Assembly (NCBI RefSeq): GCF_000372645.1
Contig: NZ_APMP01000019.1
Span: 17,835-81,834 of the forward strand
DNA: 64,000 bases
Reading direction: 5' to 3'
From: Caulobacter vibrioides OR37
GTDB taxonomy: Bacteria > Pseudomonadota > Alphaproteobacteria > Caulobacterales > Caulobacteraceae
Shown here: piece by piece, positions 45,214 to 53,889 of the stretch
How positions within the stretch are numbered: position 1 is the stretch's first letter
How the letters are laid out: each line of letters begins with the position of its first letter
Notes under the pieces: generated by a model
Told to the model about the DNA's origin: nothing
What the model saw: only the letters and a program-made list of their open reading frames with translations
The model's database searches: none
Program-made: the position numbers and the translations under genes

Positions 45214-46376
45214 GGCCGCGGCGTCGCCTGGCCGTCCTGGTCTGCGATCTGCTGGCCGCCAGCCTGCCCGCGCCCAATCGGGATTGGGCGCGCGCGGCCA
45301 GGGCCGAGGTCGCGGCGATCGATGATGACGCCGAGGCTCTGGCCTTCGCGCTGGAGACCCTCTGGGGCCTGGGCCTCGCGGGCGTGCGATGCCGGCTTCT
45401 GCAACTCGCGGTCTGGGTCGGCGGCTGCGACCGCGAGGACCAGGCCATGGTCCGGCTAGGCGGTCTCGACAGAGCCCGACTGTGGCCCCGCGCCCTCGGC
45501 GTATTCAGCGCGATCGGCGCGGGAGCCGTGGGCCTGGCCTATCTGGCGGCGGCGGGCGCTCCGGGCCGGTATCTGGCGATCAACGTCGCCGCGCTGCTGG
45601 TCGGGCTTGCGGCGCTGGCGATCGTCGGAAGACTCCTGTCGACGAAGCGGGCCCGATCGGAGTCCGTCATGCTTTGGCTGGGGCTGACGCTGTTTGGCGT
45701 CGCGGCTTACGGCGTGGGACTAGGCGGCGCCACGCGCTGGCTGCGGCTGGGCGGCCTGGCGGTGCAGCCCAGCCTCGTCATCCTGCCGATGATGACCGTC
45801 AGCTTCGCCCGATCGCGGACGACGGCGGGAACCCTGGCGATGGTCTTGGCCGCCGCCGCGCTGGCGCTGCAGCCAGACCCCGCCATGTCCGGCGCGCTCT
45901 GCGCGGGCCTCGCGGCGGCTCTGGCGCTCCGCCCCGACCGGCTCGGCCTGATCGCCCTGCTGGGCGGCGTGGCGGGTTTCGACGTCGCGGTGACTCGCGC
46001 CGAGGCCCTGCCCGCGACGCCGTTCGTCGACGATGTTCTGACGTCGGCGTTCGAGCTCCATCCGCTGCTGGGGCTGACAGTGCTGGGCGCGACGGGCCTG
46101 CTCCTGACCCCAGGCCTGCTGGGCGGCCTACGCGATGGCCGAGCGCAGGCCGCCTATGGGGCGTTCGGCGCCGTCTGGGGCTCGACCTTGGCCGCCGCCG
46201 CCATCGGTCCCTACCCCACCCCCGTCATCGGCTACGGCGGCAGCGCGATCATCGGCTATCTGCTGAGCCTGGCCATGCTGCCGCCCAAGGTCCCCTGGCC
46301 CGCGGGGGCGGACATCAACGCCGCCGTCGACGAGCCGACGCCGACCAATCTCCACCCGCGCCTGTCGGCCTCTTAA
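45210..46376 (+). CDS. PadR-linked polytopic membrane protein with FtsW-like motif
   Basis: A 388-residue protein. The N-terminal ~75 residues are soluble (WARAARAEVAAIDDDAEALA, FALETLWGLGLAGVRCRL). About ten hydrophobic segments follow. The segment GGATRWLRLGGLAVQPSLV resembles the conserved RW-x-QPS-E loop of FtsW/RodA glycosyltransferases, but the Glu is missing and the protein is otherwise different. The gene overlaps padR by four bases. A short inverted repeat (CCGCGA/TCGCGG) follows its stop. I do not know its function; a membrane-stress or envelope role is a guess. Confidence 0.78.
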   Translation: MRPRRRLAVLVCDLLAASLPAPNRDWARAARAEVAAIDDDAEALAFALETLWGLGLAGVRCRLLQLAVWVGGCDREDQAMVRLGGLDRARLWPRALGVFSAIGAGAVGLAYLAAAGAPGRYLAINVAALLVGLAALAIVGRLLSTKRARSESVMLWLGLTLFGVAAYGVGLGGATRWLRLGGLAVQPSLVILPMMTVSFARSRTTAGTLAMVLAAAALALQPDPAMSGALCAGLAAALALRPDRLGLIALLGGVAGFDVAVTRAEALPATPFVDDVLTSAFELHPLLGLTVLGATGLLLTPGLLGGLRDGRAQAAYGAFGAVWGSTLAAAAIGPYPTPVIGYGGSAIIGYLLSLAMLPPKVPWPAGADINAAVDEPTPTNLHPRLSAS

Positions 46377-46473
46377 GGCCCCAAAGCCAGGGTCCCCGCC
46401 GCGCACGATTCAACCGCGAAATCCGCGCGGATCGCGGCCCCGCGTCTTCCCCCTCCCCCGAAAGGACTAACTC

Positions 46474-47370
46474 GTGAAAGCACCTCGCCTCGAAAAGCGG
46501 GCTCGCTACCTGCTGTCCGCGCTCGCGGTCGTCGCCCTGCTCTGGTTAGGCTGGACCGAACTGACCCGCACGCGCGGCGACCAGAAGGTCGTCTTCCAGC
46601 CGGCCGCCAAGACCTGCGGCGTCGACGGCCCGCTGCGCTATTGCGTCTACCGGGCGGTCGGCGGCGTGAACGGCGACATCGTCTATCACCTGCACGGGCG
46701 CGGCCTGGACGAAGGCGTCTGGAACGACGACACCTATTTCACCGCCATGCTCCAGGCGCGCTGGCAGGCCCAGGGCGCGACGGCGCCGACGGTCGTCACC
46801 CTGTCCTACGGCCCCACCTGGCTGCTGACCCCGAAGGGCGGCAAGGCCGACAGCGGCCTGCTGGACGACATGATGCGCCGGTTGCCCGCCATCGAAGCCC
46901 GGATCGGCCAGCCCCGGCGACGAATGCTGCTGGGCGAGTCGATGGGGGGGCTGAACGTGCTCGTGGCCGGCCTTTCGCACCCTTCCGAGTTCGCCAAAGT
47001 CGCGGCGCTTTGCCCGGGCGTCTATGTCGACTCGCCGTTCGCCAGCCTGCCGACCCTGGCCGCCGCCCTGCGCCGCACCGGCGCGAACCCGAAGATCGCG
47101 TTCGGCGTGCGAACCCTCGCGCGAACCTATGTCGCCGACGAGGCCGAATGGCGTCGCGTGTCCCCGCTGGCGCTGATCGACCAAGCCACGCCGCGCTATC
47201 CCAAGCTCTACCTGTCCTGCGGCCTCTACGACGCCTACGGCAATTTCGAGGGAACCGAGCGACTGGCCCGCGCGGCCCGCGAGCACGGCGTCGAGACCGA
47301 ATGGACGCCCCTGTATGGCGGCCACTGCGCGACGGACGTCAACTCGGTCGCGGACTTCCTGCTGAGGTGA
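46474..47370 (+). CDS. Exported or anchored alpha/beta hydrolase (esterase-like)
   Basis: A 298-residue protein. An N-terminal hydrophobic segment (ARYLLSALAVVALLWLGW) is likely an uncleaved anchor or signal. The hydrolase core has YHLHGRGLDEGVW (oxyanion hole), the nucleophile in RRMLLGESMGGLNVLV, and a C-terminal YGGHCATDVNSV with the catalytic His. The pattern is that of putative esterase/D-like enzymes. The GTG at 46474 with AAAGGA upstream is the start. The substrate is unknown. A repeat element follows 73 nt after its stop. Confidence 0.83.
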   Translation: MKAPRLEKRARYLLSALAVVALLWLGWTELTRTRGDQKVVFQPAAKTCGVDGPLRYCVYRAVGGVNGDIVYHLHGRGLDEGVWNDDTYFTAMLQARWQAQGATAPTVVTLSYGPTWLLTPKGGKADSGLLDDMMRRLPAIEARIGQPRRRMLLGESMGGLNVLVAGLSHPSEFAKVAALCPGVYVDSPFASLPTLAAALRRTGANPKIAFGVRTLARTYVADEAEWRRVSPLALIDQATPRYPKLYLSCGLYDAYGNFEGTERLARAAREHGVETEWTPLYGGHCATDVNSVADFLLR

Positions 47371-47443
47371 GTCTGGTTTCAATGGGCCATAGAAACCGGA
47401 CAAATAGGCCTAACCTTCAGCGGTTTAGAACATCGGAAAGAGC

Positions 47444-47559
47444 CTAGATCGTGATAGCCGAAAGTGTGAGCGGTTTCGGCGGTTATCACGCTCTAAATGT
47501 TTGATTTAGCGCCTTATTCTTCCGCTCGAATGATTCCGTTCGAGCGGATAAGGCTCTAG
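47444..47559. repeat. Double-hairpin repeat element, copy B
   Basis: This 116-bp copy is bounded by CTAG. The first hairpin carries GTGATAGCCGAAA and its partner, with a single change in the outer stem (AGATCGTGA for AGAGCGTGA). The linker is TAAATGTTTGATTTA. The second hairpin has CCGCTCGAAT/CGTTCGAGCGG and CCTTAT/ATAAGG. The right CTAG gives the stop codon (TAG on the minus strand) of the chemoreceptor gene. Confidence 0.9.
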
Positions 47560-49373
47560 GCCGCCTCCGAAGACGCGATCTCATGATCCTCTGATAGCTT
47601 GAAGACCGAGACCTTGCTCATGAGACGGCTGGCCTCGGCGCGAATGGAGTGGCTTGCCGCGGTGCTCTCTTCAACCATCGCGGCGTTCTGCTGCGTGAAC
47701 CGGTCCATCTGATTGACCGCGATATTCACCTCGTCCAACCCACTGGTCTGTTCAACGGCCGACCGGGCGATCTCGGACACCAAGCGGGAGACCTCGCGGA
47801 CCTGATCGACGACCTTGCCCAGGGCCGCGCCGGTTTCATTGACCAGATCGGCGCCCAGCGAGACTTGCTGGCTCGAGCTGGAAATCAGACCCTTGATTTC
47901 CCGAGCCGCGCCCGCCGACCGCTGGGCCAACGCGCGCACTTCCTGGGCGACCACGGCGAAGCCCCGTCCGGACTCCCCGGCGCGCGCCGCCTCGACGCCG
48001 GCGTTCAGCGCGAGAAGGTTCGTCTGGAACGCGATCTCGTCGATCGTGGCGATGATCAGTTCCATCTGGCGCGCCGAGGCTTCGATGCGCCCCATGGCGT
48101 TCACGGCTTCGATCATGGTTTGCCCGCTGCGCTCGACATCGCCATGAGCGATGTCCACCGCCGTCTTGGCCTGACCCGCGCCCGCCGACGTGGCGCGAAC
48201 GGTGTTGGTGATCTCGTTCAGCGCCGCCGCGGTCTGTTCCAGGCTGGCGGCCTGCTGCTCGGTGCGATGGGCCAGCTGATCCGCCGCGCTGCTGATGTCG
48301 CGCGCGCCTTCGCTGAGGCTTCCGACGCCGCCCGATATCTCGGCGATCAGATTACGCAGGCTCTCCAAGGTGGTGTTGTAGTCGCTGCGCAGCTTTTCAT
48401 ATTCCGCCGGAAAGACGGCCTTGATCGGCATCGACAGGTCGCCTCGCGCCAAGCGCTCGAGGGCCGCCGAGAGACCTTCCACGACGAGGCGCTGTTCAGC
48501 CGCGACCGCCTGGCGGCGCGCCTCTTGCTGGCGACGCAGATCCTCGGCCTCCTGGCGCTGCACGATGGCGTCGCGCGCCGTGTCGGCTTGAGTCTTGGCG
48601 GAGCGCTGGAGCGCCAGCAGGGCGCGATTCACCGCTTCGGCGGCGCCGGCCGAACCCAGGTCGTCCCCATGCTGAGCCGCGAATTCGGCCTTTCGAACCC
48701 CGACATAGAGAATGCCGACCACTTTCCCGTCGCTCAGAATGGGCTCGTAGATCGTGTAATAGGCCTCGCCCAGGATTTCCGCTTCGCCGCGAAACACCTT
48801 GCCTTGCTTCAGCACGGTCTCGATGACCTTCTCGGCCGTGAGGCGCGTGCCCACCGCGCGAGACCCGTCTGGCTTCAGGACGTTCGTGGCGATCCGAAGA
48901 TCGCCCAGGAAAACGGTCGCCGTGCCGCCGGCGCTCTGCCGAACGGAATCGACGATCTCGACGTCGTCATTGATCCGGCGCTGACCATAGTACAGGACGC
49001 CATTGACCACCCGGGCTTCACCGCACTCGCGCAGGGCGGTCTGAAGAATCTGCAGGTTCTTATCCAGGCTATGCTGCGCCAAGGTCAGCATTTCGGCTTC
49101 GGTCGCTTTTTCAGCGGTCTCGATCAGGGTCGCCGCGATCCTGTCCAAGGACGCGTTGCCGCCCACGACGCCCGTCGAGAACCGCCGCGCGACGACCAGC
49201 AGCGCGGCCGTGGCGATCGCCGCCGCGGCCAGGCCATAGGGTTCGCCGAACCCGAGTTTCCGGGCGGCTAGGGGGACCAGAACACACACGCCGACGCCGA
49301 GCGCCATGACGGCCCCGGACACAACTCCCGAAAAGGAAGAGCCCTTGTCCTTTCGGCCGACCGTTTTCGACAT
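47556..49373 (-). CDS. Methyl-accepting chemotaxis protein with Cache domain placed after both membrane helices
   Basis: A 605-residue chemoreceptor. Two hydrophobic helices (~15-36 and ~46-63) lie close together at the N-terminus. A Cache-like sensor follows (~75-235: VVNGVLYYGQRRINDDVEIV, GTATVFLGDLRIATNV, YEPILSDGKVVGILYVGVRK), then a coiled coil and HAMP. The MCP signalling hairpin has IDEIAFQTNLLALNAGVEAARAGE and GFAVVAQEVRALAQRSA. No helix follows the Cache domain, so it appears cytoplasmic. The ATG at 49373 has GGGGGGAC upstream. Its stop codon lies in repeat copy B. Confidence 0.88.
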   Translation of the reverse strand: MSKTVGRKDKGSSFSGVVSGAVMALGVGVCVLVPLAARKLGFGEPYGLAAAAIATAALLVVARRFSTGVVGGNASLDRIAATLIETAEKATEAEMLTLAQHSLDKNLQILQTALRECGEARVVNGVLYYGQRRINDDVEIVDSVRQSAGGTATVFLGDLRIATNVLKPDGSRAVGTRLTAEKVIETVLKQGKVFRGEAEILGEAYYTIYEPILSDGKVVGILYVGVRKAEFAAQHGDDLGSAGAAEAVNRALLALQRSAKTQADTARDAIVQRQEAEDLRRQQEARRQAVAAEQRLVVEGLSAALERLARGDLSMPIKAVFPAEYEKLRSDYNTTLESLRNLIAEISGGVGSLSEGARDISSAADQLAHRTEQQAASLEQTAAALNEITNTVRATSAGAGQAKTAVDIAHGDVERSGQTMIEAVNAMGRIEASARQMELIIATIDEIAFQTNLLALNAGVEAARAGESGRGFAVVAQEVRALAQRSAGAAREIKGLISSSSQQVSLGADLVNETGAALGKVVDQVREVSRLVSEIARSAVEQTSGLDEVNIAVNQMDRFTQQNAAMVEESTAASHSIRAEASRLMSKVSVFKLSEDHEIASSEAA

Positions 49374-49614
49374 GCGTCCCCCCACAGAGCTTTTCACCCC
49401 GAGCCCTCGCTCAAAGAGATCCAACCGCGATTTGAAGGCTCAGTTTGATGTATAGTGGTTAATAGAGCAGTTAAGAGGAGAGTGTCAGATTGCCACACCG
49501 GGAAATTCGAGCCCACTTTGAGTAATATGGACCACCAAAGCACCCAGGATTGCAAGATAGACTCACGCCAACCGATACGACCAAAAATCCGAAAATCTGT
49601 TTATTTTTACAGAC
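49374..49614. other. Lower-GC intergenic region, 241 bp
   Basis: This region lies between the chemoreceptor start and the ydeP-type gene stop. It is richer in A/T than its surroundings (my hand count: 23 G/C of 60 in 49561-49620). It must hold the chemoreceptor promoter. Short frames across it have unlike codon use and no recognisable product. It marks one end of the oxidation gene region. Confidence 0.5.
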
Positions 49615-51936
49615 CTATAGAGACTTCCGGATACGGACTGGTGCCGACTTATAGGCCGGTGTTCCGCTGAATTGATCTCGGTCCTCTAGGACGATGACCC
49701 GATTGACCTCGGGATAGTAAGCGGCAATGGATCCCGCCGGGAGATCCTTCGAAACCACTGTGAATCCAGAAACGCAGCGCTCAACGCCATCGTCCGGCGT
49801 GAAGGCAGCAACTATATCAACCTTGTCACCCTGCTTCAGGCCCAACGCATTTTGGTCTTCGGGAGACATGAAGACGACATCTCGACGCGAAAAGACGCCG
49901 CGATATCGATCACTATTTCCATATATCGTCGTATTATATTGATCGTGACTGCGGATAGAGCTCAGGAGAAGCACAGACGGGTCGCCGCGCCGGGGGTCCT
50001 CGCCGTCGGCCTTGAAGGCGGCGAAGTGCGCCTTGCCCGACGCGGTCTTCCAGTTCCGCTCGGCGTGCGGCAGAGGCAGACGGAAGCCGCCCGGCTGGAG
50101 AACCCTGGCGTTATAGTTAGCGAAGTCGACCGGGAAGACCGCCTCGATCAAGTCCCGGATCCGGCTGTAGTCGGCGACGCACCACTCCCAATCGACCGGA
50201 TGATCACCCAGGGCGGCCTTGGCGATGCCGGCGACGATGGCCGGCTCCGACATGAGATGCTCCGACGCCGGCGTGTTCGTGCCGCGGGAGGCGTGCACCA
50301 TCGCCATGGAATCCTCGACCGTGACGGCTTGAACGCCCGTGGCCTGGACGTCCGACTCGGTGCGCCCCAGGCAGGGCAGCAGAAAGCTCTCGCGGCCGAA
50401 AAGCAGGTGGCTTCTGTTGAGCTTGGTGGCGATGTTGACGGTCAGATCAAGCTTCTGAAGCGCCGCGTGCGTGACTTCCGGATCCGGGGCCGCGGCGGCC
50501 AGATTGCCGCCCAGGCTGATCAGCGCCTTGACGGCGCCGCTCCGGGCGGCCGCGATCATCTCGACCACCGTATGGCCATGAGCGCGCGGCGATTTTAGCC
50601 CAAAGACGCGATCCATCGACGCCAGCAGCGCCTCCGACGGCTTCTCGGCCACGCCGACCGTTCTGGCGCCTTGGACGTTGGAATGGCCGCGCACGGGACA
50701 AATGCCGGCCCCGGCGCGCCCGATGTTGCCGCGCATCAGCAGAAGATTCGCGATCTGCTGGATCACGCTGGAACTGCTGCGATGCTGCGTGATCCCCATG
50801 CCGTAGCAGACGATCACCGATTTCGCCCGCCGATAGATCAGCGCGGCCTCTTCAAGCCTGGCTCGCGTCAGGGCCGAGACGGCTTCGATCTCCGACCACT
50901 CCAGGGCTTCCAGGTGAGCGCGCAAGGCGTCGAAGCCAAGCGTGTGCTCGGCTATGAAATCGCGATCCAGGAAGCCCGGGCCCCCGCTGGCGATATCCGC
51001 CCGATCGGCTTCCAGCAGCGCCTTCATGATCCCCTGAAGGGCCGCGCCGTCGCCCCCAACGCCAACTTGGTAGTAGTGGGAGGCGATGGGCGTCGATCCG
51101 CCCGTCGTCATCTCCACCACGCTCTGCGGCGAGGTGAACCGCTCCAGCGCCCGCTCCTTGAAGGGATTGAACACGACGATCTTGCAGCCGCGCCGCGCCG
51201 CCTCCCGCAGGGTGCTCATCATCCGCGGGTGGTTGGTGCCGGGATTATGCCCGAAACTGAAAATGGCGTCGCAAGTCTGGAAATCGTCGAGACTGACCGA
51301 GCCCTTGCCCATGCCGATCACCGGCGGCAAGGCGACGCTCGTCGGCTCGTGGCACATGTTCGAGCAGTCGGGGAAATTGTTGGTCCCAAAGGCCCGCCCC
51401 ATCAGCTGGAACAGGAAGGCCGCCTCGTTGGACGCGCGGCCCGACGCATAGAACTCGGCCTTGTTGGGATCATCGAGCGCGCGCAAATTCTCGCCGATGC
51501 GCGCGAACGCGGTAGCCCAGTCGATCGGCACATATTTGTCGGTCGCGGCGTCGTAGACCATCGGGTGAGTCAGCCGGCCGAAATCCTCCAGCGCGTGATC
51601 GCTCCACGTCCGCAGCTCGGAAACGGTGTGCTGGGCGAAGAAGTCCGGCGTCACGCGCTTGGGCGTCGACTCCCAGGCGACGGCCTTGGCGCCGTTCTCG
51701 CAGAACTCGAAGGACGACGTGTGCTTCGGATCGGGCCAAGCGCACCCTGGACAGTCGAAGCCCTCGGGCTGGTTGGCGCGGAGGAGGGTTTTCGCCCCGG
51801 CCAGGACCACCTCCTGCCGATTGAGGACGCTGGCGACGCTGGCCAGCGCGCCCCAGCCGCCCGCGGCCTTGTCGTACTCCCCGACCCCTTCCACGGAAGA
51901 CGTTTGCGACTTCGCGGCCTTTTGCTCTTCGGTCAT
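49615..51936 (-). CDS. FdhF/YdeP-type molybdopterin oxidoreductase, probable formate dehydrogenase
   Basis: A 773-residue molybdopterin enzyme of the YdeP group without Tat signal, so cytoplasmic. An N-terminal Fe-S motif (CPGCAWPD, later FCENG) precedes the Mo-cofactor domains. The active-site segment SNMCHEPTSVALPPVIG has Cys-His where FdhH has selenocysteine-His. GHNPGTNHPRMM and CYGMGITQHRSSSSVIQQI are family motifs. It overlaps fdhD by four bases and ends a xoxF-led gene string. Formate oxidation is inferred. No electron-transfer subunit gene adjoins it. Confidence 0.85.
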   Translation of the reverse strand: MTEEQKAAKSQTSSVEGVGEYDKAAGGWGALASVASVLNRQEVVLAGAKTLLRANQPEGFDCPGCAWPDPKHTSSFEFCENGAKAVAWESTPKRVTPDFFAQHTVSELRTWSDHALEDFGRLTHPMVYDAATDKYVPIDWATAFARIGENLRALDDPNKAEFYASGRASNEAAFLFQLMGRAFGTNNFPDCSNMCHEPTSVALPPVIGMGKGSVSLDDFQTCDAIFSFGHNPGTNHPRMMSTLREAARRGCKIVVFNPFKERALERFTSPQSVVEMTTGGSTPIASHYYQVGVGGDGAALQGIMKALLEADRADIASGGPGFLDRDFIAEHTLGFDALRAHLEALEWSEIEAVSALTRARLEEAALIYRRAKSVIVCYGMGITQHRSSSSVIQQIANLLLMRGNIGRAGAGICPVRGHSNVQGARTVGVAEKPSEALLASMDRVFGLKSPRAHGHTVVEMIAAARSGAVKALISLGGNLAAAAPDPEVTHAALQKLDLTVNIATKLNRSHLLFGRESFLLPCLGRTESDVQATGVQAVTVEDSMAMVHASRGTNTPASEHLMSEPAIVAGIAKAALGDHPVDWEWCVADYSRIRDLIEAVFPVDFANYNARVLQPGGFRLPLPHAERNWKTASGKAHFAAFKADGEDPRRGDPSVLLLSSIRSHDQYNTTIYGNSDRYRGVFSRRDVVFMSPEDQNALGLKQGDKVDIVAAFTPDDGVERCVSGFTVVSKDLPAGSIAAYYPEVNRVIVLEDRDQFSGTPAYKSAPVRIRKSL

Positions 51937-52826
51937 CGTTCAGCCCGCTGCTCTTCTTCTAGGATCGATGAGTGTTCGAGTATGCCTGGAGGCCAGGACG
52001 GGGAACTCGCGACAATCCGTCGCGGATGGGAGAACACCTCGAAGCCGTCCTCGCGCACGACGGCCGCCAGGGTTATGCCGGCCGCCTCGGCCATGCGAAC
52101 GGCCAAGGCCGTGGGCGCGGAAACGGCCGCGATGAAATTGGCGCCCATGGCGGCGGCCTTTTGGACCATCTCCACCGAGACCCGACTGGTCAGCAGGACA
52201 ACCCCCTCGGCCGTCTCCCCAGCGCGCGCCAAGGCTCCCGCGAGCTTGTCCAAGGCGTTATGGCGCCCGACATCCTCACGCACGGCGACCAGGCCGCCGA
52301 CGGGCCGCCACAGCGCCGCGGCGTGAGCGGCCCGGGTCGCCGCGCCCAGCGCCTGCGCCCGCGCGAGCCCCGTCATGGCGGCGATGAGGTCGTCGGCGGT
52401 GACCGAAAGATCGCCCGTCGGCGCGAGCCTCGGCGGCCGCATGGCCTCCTCAAGGCTTTCAATTCCGCATAAGCCACAGCCCGTCGGGCCGGCCAGCCGA
52501 CGTCGGCGCGCCGTCAGAAGGCTCTGAAGTTCGGGGGGGAGCCATAGGCGAGCCTCAAGGCCGAAAGCGGTCTCGACCACCTCGAGCCGCTCCACATCGG
52601 CCGGCGACGAGATCACGCCTTCGGTCAGGCTAAAGCCGATCGCGAAATCCTCGACATCGTCAGGGGTCGCCATCATCACGGCGTAGGTCGAGGCGTTGTG
52701 AACGATCGCGATCGCGGTTTCCTCGGCCAGGCGACGCGGAGCGCGCGCCGTCTCGCCAGCTCTCACGCGCAGCGGCTCCGAGTCGACGGTCGCCGAGAAC
52801 CGCCGGGGCGGCTCAGCGGCCGCCAT
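51933..52826 (-). CDS. fdhD: Formate dehydrogenase accessory sulfurtransferase
   Basis: A 297-residue FdhD. It passes sulfur to the molybdenum cofactor so that formate dehydrogenases become active. The CGxCG motif is present in GPTGCGLCGIES, with conserved NASTYAVMMATPDDVEDFAIGF and VREDVGRHNALDKL. The ATG at 52826 is used here; a GTG at 52853 with AAGGGG upstream would overlap the beta-propeller gene by 17 bases. It directly precedes and overlaps the oxidoreductase gene, showing which enzyme it serves. Confidence 0.93.
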   Translation of the reverse strand: MAAAEPPRRFSATVDSEPLRVRAGETARAPRRLAEETAIAIVHNASTYAVMMATPDDVEDFAIGFSLTEGVISSPADVERLEVVETAFGLEARLWLPPELQSLLTARRRRLAGPTGCGLCGIESLEEAMRPPRLAPTGDLSVTADDLIAAMTGLARAQALGAATRAAHAAALWRPVGGLVAVREDVGRHNALDKLAGALARAGETAEGVVLLTSRVSVEMVQKAAAMGANFIAAVSAPTALAVRMAEAAGITLAAVVREDGFEVFSHPRRIVASSPSWPPGILEHSSILEEEQRAER

Positions 52827-52836
52827 GGTCGTCGCC

Positions 52837-53856
52837 CTAGCCCGCCGCGACACCCCAAGGCCCCTTCCCGACCGCGATATGGCCCAGCACCTTGAAGGTG
52901 ACGGGGTCCACCAGCGTTATGTCATTCGAGGATCCATTGGCGGTGACCGCCAGCTTCCGGTCGGGCGAAACCGCCAAGCCCCAGGGCCGAGGCCCCACGG
53001 CGGCGGACGCCACGACAGACTCTCCGGAAGCGTCCAGGTCGACCCGAACCAGCCGACCACCGCGCCCGGTGGTGACCAGAATGGTGTGATCGTCCCACTT
53101 GACCACGCCCATCGGCCGATCGGACTTGGGCAAGGCGATCGTCCGAAGGCGCTTGGCCGCCGCGAGATCCACCACGCTCAAGGAGGCGTCGTTTTCGCCG
53201 GGCACGACCGCCTTTGTATCGTTCACGAAGACCGCGTTGCGCGGCCGCGCGCCGACCTCGACCCGCGCCACGGCCGCCAAGGGCTGCCCGCGAAGGATCG
53301 AAACCGTATGCTCCTCCTCGGACGTCGCCAAGATCGTGTCGCCTTTGGGCGAGACCGAGAGGCCTTCGGGTTCGCCGCCCACGGCGATCTCGGACAGGAT
53401 CTCTCCGCCGCGCGAAATCACCAGCAGCTTGCCGGAATCCTCGCTCGCGACATACAGGCGTTCGCCGTCCGGGCTGATCGCGATCTGCTCGGGATCGGAG
53501 ACGCCGCGCAGGGTCTTCACGACCTGACGACTGGCCAGATTGATGACCACGATCCCATCGGCGGCCTTGTCGGGGGGCGGCAAGGCGGACTCGTCGACGC
53601 CAGGCCCACCGATCGGCGAGCCGCTCACCGCGACATAGAGGAAGCGCTTGTCGGGGCTTATGACCAGACCGCGCGGGCGCTTGCCGATGGCCATCCGGCC
53701 AACTTCGCGCCGGGTCTCGGGATCGATGATGCTGACGTCGCCCGAACGCTCGTTGGTGACATAGATCAGATAGGCGGGCGCCGCTGGCGACGACGGCTTC
53801 GGGCCGCAGCCGTAGGCCGACAGCAAAGCCAGAGCGCTGATCAAGATCTTACGCAT
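52837..53856 (-). CDS. YVTN beta-propeller protein, PQQ-associated type
   Basis: A 339-residue exported protein. The N-terminus is a lipoprotein-like signal (ISALALLSAYGCG). About seven YVTN-type blades follow (YVTNERSGDVSIIDPETRRE, YVASEDSGKLLVISRGGE, AVTANGSSNDITLVDPVTF). It resembles the PQQ-dependent catabolism-associated propeller family. It lacks PQQ-dehydrogenase active-site residues, so a structural or carrier role is likely. The ATG at 53856 has a GAGGGG leader. It lies inside the xox gene string. Confidence 0.85.
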   Translation of the reverse strand: MRKILISALALLSAYGCGPKPSSPAAPAYLIYVTNERSGDVSIIDPETRREVGRMAIGKRPRGLVISPDKRFLYVAVSGSPIGGPGVDESALPPPDKAADGIVVINLASRQVVKTLRGVSDPEQIAISPDGERLYVASEDSGKLLVISRGGEILSEIAVGGEPEGLSVSPKGDTILATSEEEHTVSILRGQPLAAVARVEVGARPRNAVFVNDTKAVVPGENDASLSVVDLAAAKRLRTIALPKSDRPMGVVKWDDHTILVTTGRGGRLVRVDLDASGESVVASAAVGPRPWGLAVSPDRKLAVTANGSSNDITLVDPVTFKVLGHIAVGKGPWGVAAG

Positions 53857-53889
53857 TTCCAAGCCCCTCCCCATGACGCCGCCCCGTTT

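Noticed and set aside
49459..49474. TTAA-N8-TTAA resembling a CtrA site upstream of the chemoreceptor
   Set aside because: The CtrA consensus needs seven spacer bases; here there are eight.
49455..49670. Short plus-strand frame between chemoreceptor and ydeP-type gene
   Set aside because: Codon use unlike any neighbour; it runs into the ydeP-type gene on the other strand.
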